Positions 15,009 to 25,460 of a stretch of 49,475 nucleotides of DNA are shown in pieces. The first letter of the stretch is position 1. Every line of letters begins with the position of its first letter. Both the position numbers and the translations under genes were made by a program. The notes under the pieces were generated by a model. It saw nothing but the letters and a program-made list of their open reading frames with translations, was not told the DNA's origin and ran no database searches. The stretch comes from an uncultured Clostridia bacterium (lineage in GTDB: Bacteria > Bacillota > Clostridia > Oscillospirales > SIG627): positions 1 through 49,475 of the forward strand of contig CAMPCJ010000004.1 in NCBI GenBank assembly GCA_946645685.1. Direction: 5' to 3'.

Positions 15009-16211
15009 ATGAAAAGAATACTCTTTGCGCTGGCGGCGCTTGCCATGCTCCTTCCCCTGGCGTCCTGCGCCAAACAGGAGATCCCGGCGCCCGTTTCGGC
15101 GGAGACGGGAACAAGTGTGACCGATCCCGCGGTCGCCGCCTATCTGGAAAAGCTTCACAGCGGCGCCTACCAGGATTTGGAACTGTTCGCCTATGAGGAT
15201 CTGTCCCAATATTTTAAGCTGGGCGACTACAAAGGGCTCCACTATCCGGACGACGAGTATCTCGATACCGCCGTGACGGATGAGGAAGTGTACGACAATT
15301 TGGTGGTCGCCGTGCTTTCCTCCGTGGTGCCGGACAGCGACTATACCCACCTGACGCAGGGCGTGGTGGAAAAATACGACGCCGTGCATCTCAGTTACGA
15401 GGGCGTGGTGGACGGCAAGGTGCTGGAAAGCGCCACCACCGGCGCCCAGGGCGCCGATCTCATCATCGGCAGCGGCAACTACATTCCCGGCTTTGAAGCG
15501 GGTCTCCTCGGCAAAGCCATCGGCTCCACCGTAACGCTTTCCCTGCGCTTTTCCCCCTATTACGCGGACGAGACGGTGTCCGGCAAACCCGTGCGCTTCA
15601 CCGTGCACATCCAGTCCGTTCAGCGCCCGAAGATCCCGGAAGTGACCGCGGACTTGATCAATCAGATCTACGGGACGGATTTTTCGGATCTGGACAGTGT
15701 GCAGGCGGCGCTGAAAGAGGAGTTGGTGCGGGAACGCGCCGACCGGGCGCAAAGCTCCCTGGCGGCGTACCTCCAGGACAGGATCCTGGAAAACAGTACC
15801 GTCCTGGCATACCCCGAAAAGGAAATGCAGCATTACCGGGATCATTTTCAGGCGTATTTTCAGCAGTATGCCGACAGTCAGGAGAAAACGCTGGAGGATT
15901 ATCTGACCGGGCAGGGCTACGACCTGGCGGAATTTGAAGAAATGAAAGAAGAATACGCCAGAACGTCCTGCGAAGCGGATCTGCTCATTTTCTCCATCGC
16001 CCGGGCGGAAAACGTCAAAGCGGGCGACGATCAGGTGGAAGCGCTGATCCTGGGGCTGAAAGAAAACAATCAGAACTTTCCCGCCGTGGAGGATCTGATC
16101 GAGTATTACAATTCCGTGTACGGGCCCTATTATTTTGAAAACCGCATCCTCAGCGCCGCCGTGATGGAGCTGGTGGAAAAGAACGCCGTCAAGGATCCGG
16201 CGGCGTCTTGA
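15009..16211 (+). CDS. Trigger-factor-like FKBP-type peptidyl-prolyl isomerase lipoprotein
   Basis: The 400-residue protein begins with a lipoprotein signal peptide (MKRILFALAALAMLLPLASC, cysteine at 20). An FKBP-like domain follows (about 110-210: KYDAVHLSYEGVVDGKVLES, LIIGSGNYIPGFEAGLLGKA and the closing VRFTVHIQSVQ). The helical C-terminal region resembles the trigger-factor chaperone arms (LVRERADRAQSSLAAYLQDRILEN, QHYRDHFQAYFQQYADSQ). It is therefore an extracytoplasmic relative of trigger factor, likely helping secreted proteins to fold. It lies in the lgt operon next to a diverged paralogue. Whether the isomerase is active is not shown by the sequence. Confidence 0.88.
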   Translation: MKRILFALAALAMLLPLASCAKQEIPAPVSAETGTSVTDPAVAAYLEKLHSGAYQDLELFAYEDLSQYFKLGDYKGLHYPDDEYLDTAVTDEEVYDNLVVAVLSSVVPDSDYTHLTQGVVEKYDAVHLSYEGVVDGKVLESATTGAQGADLIIGSGNYIPGFEAGLLGKAIGSTVTLSLRFSPYYADETVSGKPVRFTVHIQSVQRPKIPEVTADLINQIYGTDFSDLDSVQAALKEELVRERADRAQSSLAAYLQDRILENSTVLAYPEKEMQHYRDHFQAYFQQYADSQEKTLEDYLTGQGYDLAEFEEMKEEYARTSCEADLLIFSIARAENVKAGDDQVEALILGLKENNQNFPAVEDLIEYYNSVYGPYYFENRILSAAVMELVEKNAVKDPAAS

Positions 16212-16231
16212 CCGGTAAGGGAGACGTGTTT

Positions 16232-17362
16232 ATGAAAAAAACGATCGCTTTGTTTCTGGCGCTCGTCCTGCTTTTGCCCTTAGCCGCCTGCGGCGGCGGT
16301 ACGACAGGGAGCGGGAGATCCTTCTCCGCCATCCGGCAGGAGGCGCAAAAGACCTGGTATCCCTACGACCTGTCCCAATACGTGGAACTGCCGGAGTGGC
16401 GGGGCGTGGTCGCTTCCTTTGACGACCCGACCGTCTGCACCGAGGAGGAGATCGACGAAGCCATCTTTCAGGTCATGCTCACCTACGCCTCCTTTGCCCC
16501 CAAGGACGGCGCCGCCGAGCTTTACGACCTGGTGCGCTGTGAATTCTATATGTATTTCGGCGAGGAGCTGCTGGACGATCAGACCCAAAACGATCACGAA
16601 ATCATCCTGGGGCAGTCGTCTCTGGACGAATTGGATCAGGCGATCTCTCAGCAGATGATCGGCTGCGTCCCGGGGGATCTGTGCGTGGCGCCCTATACTT
16701 TTCCGGACTCCGCGTACCGCTACGGAGACCTGGCGGGTAAGACCGTGCGGCTGGTGGCGGAAGTGACCGGCGTGTTCAGCCCCACCGTGCCGGAATGTGA
16801 CGAAGCCTTCATCCGGGAGCTGCCCGAGGGCGGCTTTGAGACCATGGAAGCCTTTCGGGAAGATATCAAAAAAGACATTCTGGAAAAGAAAAAGGATCTG
16901 CAGATCCGCGCCGTCTGGAAAACGTTTTACGCCGGCGCCTCCGTGCTGGCTTATCCCGAAGCGGAAATAAAGCAGCACGAAGAGGAATACCTCAGTTACT
17001 ACCGGGAATTCGCGGATGAAAACGAGTTGGATCTGGACGCCTACCTGCGGGAGTATTTCAACTCCTCGCTGGAGAAGTTTGAGCAGGAAGCCCGCGCCTA
17101 CGCCGAGACCGTGGTGGCGAACGATATGATCTTCACCCAGCTTTCCCGGATCATGGGCACCACCCTTACCAAAGAGGAATACGAAGCGGGCGTTTTGGCG
17201 TACTTTGAAGTGGAGAAGGGACAGTTTGATACGCCGGAGGAATACGTCGCCCATTACGGCGAAGTCATCCTCTACGTAAATCTGGTTTGGGATAAGACCC
17301 TCCGCGCCATGGCGGAGGAGGCGATCCCCGCCGACGGGGCGCCCGATCCCGCTGCAAACTGA
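16232..17362 (+). CDS. Second trigger-factor-like lipoprotein
   Basis: The 376-residue protein has a lipoprotein signal (MKKTIALFLALVLLLPLAAC, cysteine at 20) and the same layout as its upstream neighbour: LSQYVELPEWRGV corresponds to LSQYFKLGDYKGL there, then an FKBP-like central domain (ILGQSSLDELDQAISQQMIGCVPGD) and helical chaperone-like arms (KQHEEEYLSYYREFADENELDLDAYL). The isomerase part keeps fewer aromatic and charged residues of FKBPs than the first copy, so chaperone function without catalysis is possible. The start at 16232 places the signal peptide at the N-terminus and has AAGGGA upstream. This is the last gene of the lgt operon. Confidence 0.85.
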   Translation: MKKTIALFLALVLLLPLAACGGGTTGSGRSFSAIRQEAQKTWYPYDLSQYVELPEWRGVVASFDDPTVCTEEEIDEAIFQVMLTYASFAPKDGAAELYDLVRCEFYMYFGEELLDDQTQNDHEIILGQSSLDELDQAISQQMIGCVPGDLCVAPYTFPDSAYRYGDLAGKTVRLVAEVTGVFSPTVPECDEAFIRELPEGGFETMEAFREDIKKDILEKKKDLQIRAVWKTFYAGASVLAYPEAEIKQHEEEYLSYYREFADENELDLDAYLREYFNSSLEKFEQEARAYAETVVANDMIFTQLSRIMGTTLTKEEYEAGVLAYFEVEKGQFDTPEEYVAHYGEVILYVNLVWDKTLRAMAEEAIPADGAPDPAAN

Positions 17363-17366
17363 ACAA

Positions 17367-17408
17367 CATAAAAGGAAGAAGATCCGAATGGATCTTCTTC
17401 CTTTTATG
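17367..17408. terminator. Bidirectional terminator after the lgt operon
   Basis: CATAAAAGGAAGAAGATCC pairs over 19 bases with its complement around a GAAT loop. It separates the lgt operon from the convergent LysR gene. Confidence 0.9.
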
Positions 17409-17424
17409 TGCCCGCGACCGGCTC

Positions 17425-18297
17425 TTACAGTTTTTCTTTGCAGAGATTCAGGAAATTTTCCACCGCCCGGGACTGGTAGCGGTTTTTCATGGTGATCACC
17501 GCCCGTTTGGTGACAAGTCCGCCCGCCAGCTCTTTCACCGCAAGGCTGGTCTCCCCGTCCGTGAGAAAGCTGGTGGGGACGATGGCGACGCCCAACCCGT
17601 CCTCCGCCCAGCGCAGGCACAGGGACAACTGCTTGTTGATGCAGCGGAACGTGGGGGTCACCCCCGCTTCGTCGCAAAAAGCGCGGAACATATCCTCATA
17701 CCGGCGAATGATCAAAAGCGGCAAATTCACCAGATCCTCCGGCTTTACGCCCTCCGGATCCTCCGGCAGGGAAAAGCGGTCGGGGCGGTACGCGCAGACC
17801 AGATGTTCATCCTTCAGATAATGCACGTCCATATCCGCCGTCAGGGCGCAGGGCGTCCGCACGATGCCCACGTCCGCAACGCCGTCTTCCAGCAGGGACA
17901 GGATCACGTCGGATTCCTTTTCCTGGATCTCAAATTGCACCCCCGGCCACCGTGCCACGATGGTGGGGATCACGTCCCGCAGCAGCGCCATTTCCGCGGA
18001 CTGGATCACGGCGAGCTTCAACGTGCCAACCGTTCCGTCCTCAATATCGTGAACCTCCTTGACAAGAGAGTTCTCCATCAATATAATGCTTTTGGCGCGG
18101 TCGTAAAACAGGCGTCCGGCGTCCGTCAGCTTCTGCCGGCGGGAGTTCCGCTCGATGAGCAGCGTGCCCATCTCCTTTTCCAGCACCTTCAGCTGGTTGG
18201 AAAGCGCGGGCTGAGCAATGAACAGTTTTTTGGAAGCGGCGGTCAAAGAGCCGCTGTCCACGATCTCTACGAAATTGCGCAGTAACTTGATATCCAT
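17425..18297 (-). CDS. LysR-family transcriptional regulator
   Basis: The 290-residue protein has the LysR winged helix-turn-helix at residues 1-60 (LLRNFVEIVDSGSLTAASKKLFIAQPALSNQLKVLEKEMG) and a two-lobed periplasmic-binding-protein-like sensor domain from about 90 (GTLKLAVIQSAEMALLRDVIP to the end). LysR regulators usually control a divergent gene and themselves in response to a small ligand. The divergent neighbour is a YitT-family membrane protein, and a perfect AGATCT inverted repeat lies in the shared region next to this gene's promoter. The ligand cannot be told from sequence. Confidence 0.92.
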   Translation of the reverse strand: MDIKLLRNFVEIVDSGSLTAASKKLFIAQPALSNQLKVLEKEMGTLLIERNSRRQKLTDAGRLFYDRAKSIILMENSLVKEVHDIEDGTVGTLKLAVIQSAEMALLRDVIPTIVARWPGVQFEIQEKESDVILSLLEDGVADVGIVRTPCALTADMDVHYLKDEHLVCAYRPDRFSLPEDPEGVKPEDLVNLPLLIIRRYEDMFRAFCDEAGVTPTFRCINKQLSLCLRWAEDGLGVAIVPTSFLTDGETSLAVKELAGGLVTKRAVITMKNRYQSRAVENFLNLCKEKL

Positions 18298-18345
18298 CGT
18301 GACACCGCCTATCGTCGGAATTTATGGGAAACGCGCTATCTTTCA

Positions 18346-18362
18346 AGATCTGTTATAGATCT
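18346..18362. promoter_or_regulatory. Palindromic operator candidate between LysR and yitT genes
   Basis: AGATCT-GTTAT-AGATCT is a perfect inverted repeat with a 5-base spacer and contains a T-N11-A core. It lies at the predicted transcription start of the LysR gene, as expected for autorepression. Confidence 0.5.
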
Positions 18363-18368
18363 GCTTTG

Positions 18369-18397
18369 ATTATAGCCAATGATTTGCCAAATTGCAA
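18369..18397 (-). promoter_or_regulatory. Sigma-A promoter of the LysR gene
   Basis: On the minus strand TTGCAA (18397-18392) and a perfect TATAAT (18374-18369) are separated by 17 bases. Confidence 0.75.
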
Positions 18398-18423
18398 GAG
18401 TTTTTGTCAAAAAAGAGGTCAGT

Positions 18424-19287
18424 ATGAAAATCTTGAAAATTGTCAGAAGTTACGGGATCATCATCGCCATGGCGCTTCTTATGGCGGTGAACTATCACGT
18501 TCTCATTTTGCAGAACAGCTTTGCCCCCGCCGGGTTGAACGGCATCGCCGCGATGATCCAGTACGCCCTGCATTTCAGCGTGGGTTATATGTCCCTTCTG
18601 ATCAACGTGCCGCTTTGTCTGATCGCGTTTTTTGTGGTGGATCGGGACTTTGCCTTAAAGACCCTCGCCTTCACCCTGGCGTTCTCCGGCTTTTTGCTTC
18701 TGTTCCAGTACAGCGGCATCCTGGAGCCCTTCGTTTACGCCACCGGTAATTCCAAGGTCCTGGCGCCCCTGGCGGCGGGCGTGGTGAACGGCTTCATTTA
18801 CGGCTGGGTGCTGCGGGAAAACGGCTCCACCGGCGGCACCGACGTGGTGGCGGCGATGGTGCGGGAAAAGAAGCCGGAATTTGATATCGTCTGGATCATT
18901 TTTGCCATGAACTGCGCCGTGGCGGGCGCCAGCTATTTTGTGTACGGCAACAATCTGGAGCCGGTGCTTCTCTGCATCCTGTATTCCTTCCTCACCAGCC
19001 GGGTGAGCGAGAGCATGATGCGGGGCAGGAAAAGACAGGTGCGGGTGGACATCGTCACCCGGGACTACGAAGCCCTCTGCCGGGAGATCATCGAAAAGCT
19101 GGGTCATTCCGCCACCGTTCTCCCCGCCCGGGGGGGATACAGCGGGGAGGATACGGATCTGGTCATCTGCGTCATCAACCCCCATCAGCTGGCGAAGCTC
19201 AAGGGGATCATCAGCCATTATCCCGCGTCCTTCTGCACCGTGACCACCGTGGGCGAGACCGTAGGCAATTTCAAGCGCATTTCGTAA
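18424..19287 (+). CDS. YitT-family membrane protein (YitT + DUF2179)
   Basis: The 287-residue protein has about five TM helices (residues 8-180, for example GIIIAMALLMAVNYHVLI and VYATGNSKVLAPLAAGVVNG with GSTGGTDVVA). A cytoplasmic C-terminal DUF2179 domain follows (VDIVTRDYEALCREIIEKLGHSATVLPARGGYSG, then LAKLKGIISHYPASF). Bacillota encode several YitT paralogues, whose substrates are not established. The start at 18424 has AGAGG five bases upstream; the track's extension is not supported. Divergent from the LysR gene, it is the obvious candidate target. Confidence 0.92.
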   Translation: MKILKIVRSYGIIIAMALLMAVNYHVLILQNSFAPAGLNGIAAMIQYALHFSVGYMSLLINVPLCLIAFFVVDRDFALKTLAFTLAFSGFLLLFQYSGILEPFVYATGNSKVLAPLAAGVVNGFIYGWVLRENGSTGGTDVVAAMVREKKPEFDIVWIIFAMNCAVAGASYFVYGNNLEPVLLCILYSFLTSRVSESMMRGRKRQVRVDIVTRDYEALCREIIEKLGHSATVLPARGGYSGEDTDLVICVINPHQLAKLKGIISHYPASFCTVTTVGETVGNFKRIS

Positions 19288-19294
19288 AAAACTG

Positions 19295-19323
19295 TTGAAA
19301 ATGCCCGACGGGTGTGATATACT
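19295..19323 (+). promoter_or_regulatory. Sigma-A promoter of mscL
   Basis: TTGAAA (19295-19300) and TATACT (19318-19323) are separated by 17 bases, about 30 bases before the AAAGG ribosome site. Confidence 0.75.
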
Positions 19324-19360
19324 CAAGCCAGTCCCGAAGAAATAAAGAAAGGATGCAACC

Positions 19361-19852
19361 ATGAAAAAGTTCATCAAAGAATTCAAAGAATTCGCCATGC
19401 GCGGCAACGTGATGGATCTGGCAGTGGGCGTCATCATCGGCGGTGCCTTCGGCGCCATCGTCACGTCCTTCATCAACGACATCATCATGCCCCTCATCGG
19501 CCTGCTCACCGGCGGCGCCAATTTCCAGGATCAGTTCGTCATCCTCAAGCTTCCGGAAGGCGTTGCAAGAGAAGCGGTCACCTCTCTGGAAGAGGCGAAG
19601 ACCCTGGGCGTTGCCACCCTGAATTACGGCGCTTTCATCACCGCCGTCATCAATTTCCTGATCATGGCGCTGGTCATCTTTATGATGGTCAAGTTCATCA
19701 ACAAGCTCTCCGCCGTGGGAAAGAAGAAGGAAGAGGAAAAGGAAGAAGAGCCCACCACCAAGACCTGCCCCTTCTGCAAGAGCGAGATCGCGCTCGACGC
19801 TACCCGCTGCCCCCACTGCACCTCCGAGCTTCCGGAAGAAAAAGCCGAATAA
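19361..19852 (+). CDS. mscL: Large-conductance mechanosensitive channel with C-terminal zinc ribbon
   Basis: MscL opens under membrane tension to release solutes on hypo-osmotic shock. The 163-residue protein has the typical N-terminus ([27 protein letters not shown]), the pore-lining first TM helix, a periplasmic loop and a second TM helix ([20 protein letters not shown]). Beyond the usual end, a charged linker leads to a zinc-ribbon ([18 protein letters not shown], residues about 135-155) with two CxxC pairs. The extension adds about 30 residues to the 120-150 of simple MscL. It stands alone with its own promoter and terminator. Confidence 0.95.
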   Translation: MKKFIKEFKEFAMRGNVMDLAVGVIIGGAFGAIVTSFINDIIMPLIGLLTGGANFQDQFVILKLPEGVAREAVTSLEEAKTLGVATLNYGAFITAVINFLIMALVIFMMVKFINKLSAVGKKKEEEKEEEPTTKTCPFCKSEIALDATRCPHCTSELPEEKAE

Positions 19853-19860
19853 CCGATCAA

Positions 19861-19899
19861 ACAAAAAAAGAGTCTGTCACCGACAGACTCTTTTTTTGT
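19861..19899. terminator. Bidirectional terminator between mscL and the DUF624 gene
   Basis: GAGTCTGTC pairs with GACAGACTC around an ACC loop, extended by a seven-A and seven-T pairing on the two sides. Confidence 0.9.
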
Positions 19900-19903
19900 C
19901 CCC

Positions 19904-20857
19904 TCAGCCGTTGTCCCGGAAGACCGCTTCCTCCTCCGGCTCGATCTCCTTTTCCTCATAGAAGGGATCGATCATATGCTGCTTCACCAGCGGCCAGGCG
20001 CCGTAGAGCTGCACGAACCACATCAGCGCCACCGTCACCAGGAAGAAGAGCGCCGCGCCCAGAGGCGGCAGAAACAGGAAGAGCAAAAGATCCAGCGCCC
20101 CCACCCCCAGGGACAAAAGGGTAAAGAGCAGATTTCTGCCGATCCCGGCAATGGCGAGGATGTACGCGTTTTTCATCGCCTTGCGGATGGTCACGTCGAA
20201 GGTGACGATCTGCAAATACAAATACGGGCGCATGCAGAAATACAAAAACGCCAGGAACACCGTGAGGTACAGCATCAACAGGAGAACAAAGCTTCCTCCT
20301 CCCGTCAGATACGTCACGATGTCAAAGCCGATCACGAAGAGGAACAGCGCGTCGATCAGTCCTAAGGCGATTCCCTGCTTCCAGTTCTTTTTCATGGTGC
20401 CGAAATAGTCCGGCGCCAGATCCACCGGCTCCCGGCGGATGAAGTTCCGCAGAACAAAGGTCATGGCGGCGTTGGTGACGCCGAAGGTAAGAAGCGTGAG
20501 CAGCCCCACCCCCAAAAGAACGTACGTGACGGCGGAGGGATAGTAGTTTTCCACCTGGGTGCCCACCGTGCCGTACAGAGCGGTAAGCGCCGGGGACGGA
20601 GCGATCTTCATGATCCCCGCCAGGGGCTGAAACAAAACGTTTGCCGGATGGGGATACGCCACGCCGCCCACCGTGGCGGTATACGCCCACAGAGCGAACA
20701 GCGGAAGATTGGTGGCAAAGAAGATCAGGTTGACCACCACGATGTTCCAGAATTTATCCCCCAGGGTGACAAAAAAGCGCTTGAAGGTGAACTTCTTGAT
20801 CACGTCGCTTTTTTTCACGCCCTTGCCGGGCTTTGTGTATCGGTTGAACAGTCCCAT
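19904..20857 (-). CDS. DUF624 (YesL-family) membrane protein
   Basis: The 317-residue protein has the DUF624 N-terminus (GLFNRYTKPGKGVKKSD, then FFVTLGDKFWNIVVVNLIFF) and about six TM helices, with a long extracytoplasmic insert between the first two (about 70-110). The C-terminus is acidic (EEKEIEPEEEAVF). In B. subtilis the YesL family lies in sugar-uptake clusters, but no transporter is nearby here. It is downstream of ligA and of another membrane protein on the same strand, with 22 bases between this ATG and the previous stop. Function unknown. Confidence 0.85.
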   Translation of the reverse strand: MGLFNRYTKPGKGVKKSDVIKKFTFKRFFVTLGDKFWNIVVVNLIFFATNLPLFALWAYTATVGGVAYPHPANVLFQPLAGIMKIAPSPALTALYGTVGTQVENYYPSAVTYVLLGVGLLTLLTFGVTNAAMTFVLRNFIRREPVDLAPDYFGTMKKNWKQGIALGLIDALFLFVIGFDIVTYLTGGGSFVLLLMLYLTVFLAFLYFCMRPYLYLQIVTFDVTIRKAMKNAYILAIAGIGRNLLFTLLSLGVGALDLLLFLFLPPLGAALFFLVTVALMWFVQLYGAWPLVKQHMIDPFYEEKEIEPEEEAVFRDNG

Positions 20858-20879
20858 ATGTACTTCCTTTCATGCAAAG

Positions 20880-21503
20880 TCAGAATGCGTACGCCCGCGC
20901 CAGAGCGAAGAGAGCCGTCAAAAGGGTCTGCCCCGCCAGGGCGGCGAAGAAAAACAAAAGGTAGCTGAACAGGGAGCGGAGATTGACCGTCCCGCAAAAA
21001 AATTCCGTGTAAAACAGAGAGCCGCTGAATAAATGCTCCTCGCCCGCCGCGCCTCTTTCCGCGTGGGAGGAAAAGATCTTCCGGGAAACGCACACGCAAA
21101 AGGACGCGTAGGCAAAAAACCACAGGGCGGAAAACGTCAGATACAGGGCGGTCAAAAGAAGGGTGAAAAGACCCCTCCCGCCCGCCGGGGGCAAGAGACC
21201 CGACAGAATATACCCGGCGGCAAAGCCCTGCGTCAGCGCCGTCAGGATCAGGGCGGCGGGGGCGTAAATGGTGACCCCCGTCAAAAGGACGATCAGGTAT
21301 AAAACGCACGCCCGGGTGAACAGGGGAAGAAACGCCTGCCGGAAGGGGGCGCGCCCGGGCAGGGCGTGCGACGCCGCGGGAAACAGAAACGCGGTCAATA
21401 CGGCGCAGATCAGGGCAATGCCCGCCGCAATGGCAAACCACCTGCGAAAGGCGGCGAATTTCTTGTGCGCCAAAGCGCTGTTCCGAAGTTTTATACGAAG
21501 CAT
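20880..21503 (-). CDS. Six-TM membrane protein, weakly SpoIIM/DUF95-like
   Basis: The 207-residue protein is almost entirely hydrophobic: an N-terminal basic stretch (KLRNSALAHKKFAAFRR), a first TM helix (WFAIAAGIALICAVLTAFLF), then about five more with an internal loop near EERG-like residues (HAERGAAGEEHLF). The spacing and small-residue-rich helices resemble SpoIIM/DUF95 membrane proteins, which take part in engulfment of the forespore, but no diagnostic motif is present. GGAGG lies 9 bases before the ATG. It sits between ligA and a DUF624 gene in one minus-strand run. Confidence 0.55.
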   Translation of the reverse strand: MLRIKLRNSALAHKKFAAFRRWFAIAAGIALICAVLTAFLFPAASHALPGRAPFRQAFLPLFTRACVLYLIVLLTGVTIYAPAALILTALTQGFAAGYILSGLLPPAGGRGLFTLLLTALYLTFSALWFFAYASFCVCVSRKIFSSHAERGAAGEEHLFSGSLFYTEFFCGTVNLRSLFSYLLFFFAALAGQTLLTALFALARAYAF

Positions 21504-21549
21504 TCTTTCGTTCCTCCTACCCTACAAGGTATGAGGAACGGGTGCCGTT

Positions 21550-23664
<2,115 letters not shown>

Positions 23665-23690
23665 TTATGGAGAAAAGAGGCTGAAGATCC

Positions 23691-25205
23691 GTGAAACGAC
23701 GCAACGTTCTGTCGTATTTATATGAGACCGCTCCGCAAAAGCCGGACAAGATCGCCTTTGCGGACGAAACGGTCGCTCTGACCTTTCGTCAGGTGTATGA
23801 TCTTACCTCCGCCGTGGGCAGTTTTCTGCTTTCCCGGGGCGTCACCCGGCAGCCGGTGGTGGTTTTTATGCGGAAAAGCCCCCGGGAGATCGCCGCTTTC
23901 TTCGGCGTCATCGCCGCCGGCTGCTACTACGTGCCGCTGGATGAGGAAATGCCCGCCGGCAGGATCCAGCTGATATTGGACAACGTGAAGGCGCCCGTGG
24001 TGATCTGTGATGAGGACACCCTGCCTAAAACGAAAGACTTTGATCTCCGCGGTGGGAAAGCCGTTTTGTTTGACGAGGCGGCAAGCGCGCCGGCGGATCG
24101 TGCAGCGCTTGACGCGGCGTACGAAAAAGCGTTGGATATCGACCCCATCTACATCGTTTTCACTTCGGGCTCCACGGGACTGCCCAAGGGCGTGGCGGCT
24201 TGCCACCGCTCCGTGATCGACTACGTGGAGGAGCTTTCCGACATCCTTTCCTTCGGGGAGGATACCGTGTTCGGCAACCAGTCTCCGCTGTATTTCGACG
24301 CGTGCCTGAAGGAGCTGTATCCCACCTTGAAGTTCGGCGCCACCACGTACCTTGTGCCCAAAAAGCTGTTTTCCATGCCGGTCAAGCTGGTGGAGTTTCT
24401 CAATGAAAAGCGGGTCAATACCATCTGCTGGGTGGTGTCCGCCCTGACCATGATCAGCGCCTTCGACACCTTCAGCGTGGTGAAGCCCGAGACCTTGAAA
24501 ACCGTCGCCTTCGGCAGCGAAGTGTTCCCTCCCAAACAGTTTGCCATTTGGAGAAAGGCGCTGCCAGAAGCCTCCTTTACCAATCTCTACGGGCCCACGG
24601 AGGGCACGGGTATGTGCTGCTATTTCCGGGTGGATCGGGACTTGGAGGACGGGGAGCCCATCCCCATCGGCAGACCCTTCCCCAACCGGGAGATCCTGCT
24701 TCTCTCCGAGGACGGCAAAGCCGTTCCCGACGGGGAGACCGGGGAGATCTATCTGCGGGGCAACGCCGTAACGCTGGGGTATTATAACGACCCGGCTCGC
24801 ACCGCGTCCGCCTTCGTGCAGAATCCCCTGCAAAAGGCGTATCCCGAAACGGTGTACCGCACCGGGGATCTGGCGTATCGCAACAAGCGCGGGGAATTGG
24901 TGTACGTCTCCCGCCGGGATTATCAGATCAAGCACATGGGGCACCGGATCGAATTGGGGGAGATCGAAGTGAACGTGAATATGCTCCCCGGCGTCAAGCT
25001 CTCCGCCGCCTTGTACAACAGCGAGCGGAAAAAGATCGTCCTCTTTTATCTGGGGGACGTGGATGAAAAAGAGCTGGGCGCGGTTTTGAAGACAAAGCTG
25101 CCCCGGTATATGCTCCCCGGCAAGATCTGCCGTCTGGAAGAAATGCCTTTCACCCCCAACGGAAAGATCGACCGGGTCACCTTGAAAAAACGCGCGGAAG
25201 CGTAA
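23691..25205 (+). CDS. DltA-like amino-acid adenylation enzyme
   Basis: The 504-residue enzyme should activate a carboxylic substrate as its adenylate and load it on the carrier protein encoded next. The adenylation cores are intact: A3 FTSGSTGLPKGV (about 160), A5 NLYGPTEGT, A7 YRTGDLAY, A8 RRDYQIKHMGHRIELGEIE and A10 lysine in TPNGKIDR. The length matches DltA, which activates D-alanine for teichoic acids. The pocket differs: at the site where DltA reads FCGE (with a chirality-linked cysteine), this protein reads FGSEV, so D-alanine is not certain. The start is a GTG at 23691. It heads an operon with carrier, MBOAT and SGNH genes, the DltACBD set in a changed order. Confidence 0.9.
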   Translation: MKRRNVLSYLYETAPQKPDKIAFADETVALTFRQVYDLTSAVGSFLLSRGVTRQPVVVFMRKSPREIAAFFGVIAAGCYYVPLDEEMPAGRIQLILDNVKAPVVICDEDTLPKTKDFDLRGGKAVLFDEAASAPADRAALDAAYEKALDIDPIYIVFTSGSTGLPKGVAACHRSVIDYVEELSDILSFGEDTVFGNQSPLYFDACLKELYPTLKFGATTYLVPKKLFSMPVKLVEFLNEKRVNTICWVVSALTMISAFDTFSVVKPETLKTVAFGSEVFPPKQFAIWRKALPEASFTNLYGPTEGTGMCCYFRVDRDLEDGEPIPIGRPFPNREILLLSEDGKAVPDGETGEIYLRGNAVTLGYYNDPARTASAFVQNPLQKAYPETVYRTGDLAYRNKRGELVYVSRRDYQIKHMGHRIELGEIEVNVNMLPGVKLSAALYNSERKKIVLFYLGDVDEKELGAVLKTKLPRYMLPGKICRLEEMPFTPNGKIDRVTLKKRAEA

Positions 25206-25220
25206 AGGAAGGAAAAAACG

Positions 25221-25451
25221 ATGGAAGAACTGCTTGAGATCTTGAACGAACTCCACGATGACGTGGATTACGAGACCGAGGAACACCTCATTGACAACGG
25301 CATTCTGGATTCTCTGGATATCGTCACCCTCATCGCGCAGATCAGCGACCGCTTTGACGTGACCATCACCGCCAAGGACATCGCGCCGGAGAATTTCAAT
25401 TCCGCCGCCGCCATGGCTGCCCTCATCCGCCGTCTGGAAGAAGAGGGCTGA
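25221..25451 (+). CDS. DltC-like acyl carrier protein
   Basis: The 76-residue acidic protein is a four-helix carrier with the phosphopantetheine attachment serine in DNGILDSLDIVTLI (DSLD, serine about 32). It would hold the activated substrate as a thioester between the adenylation enzyme and the membrane acyltransferase. The length and motif suit DltC or other discrete carriers. AAGGAAGG lies upstream. The next gene follows after 9 bases. Confidence 0.93.
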   Translation: MEELLEILNELHDDVDYETEEHLIDNGILDSLDIVTLIAQISDRFDVTITAKDIAPENFNSAAAMAALIRRLEEEG

Positions 25452-25460
25452 CAGGTCTTT

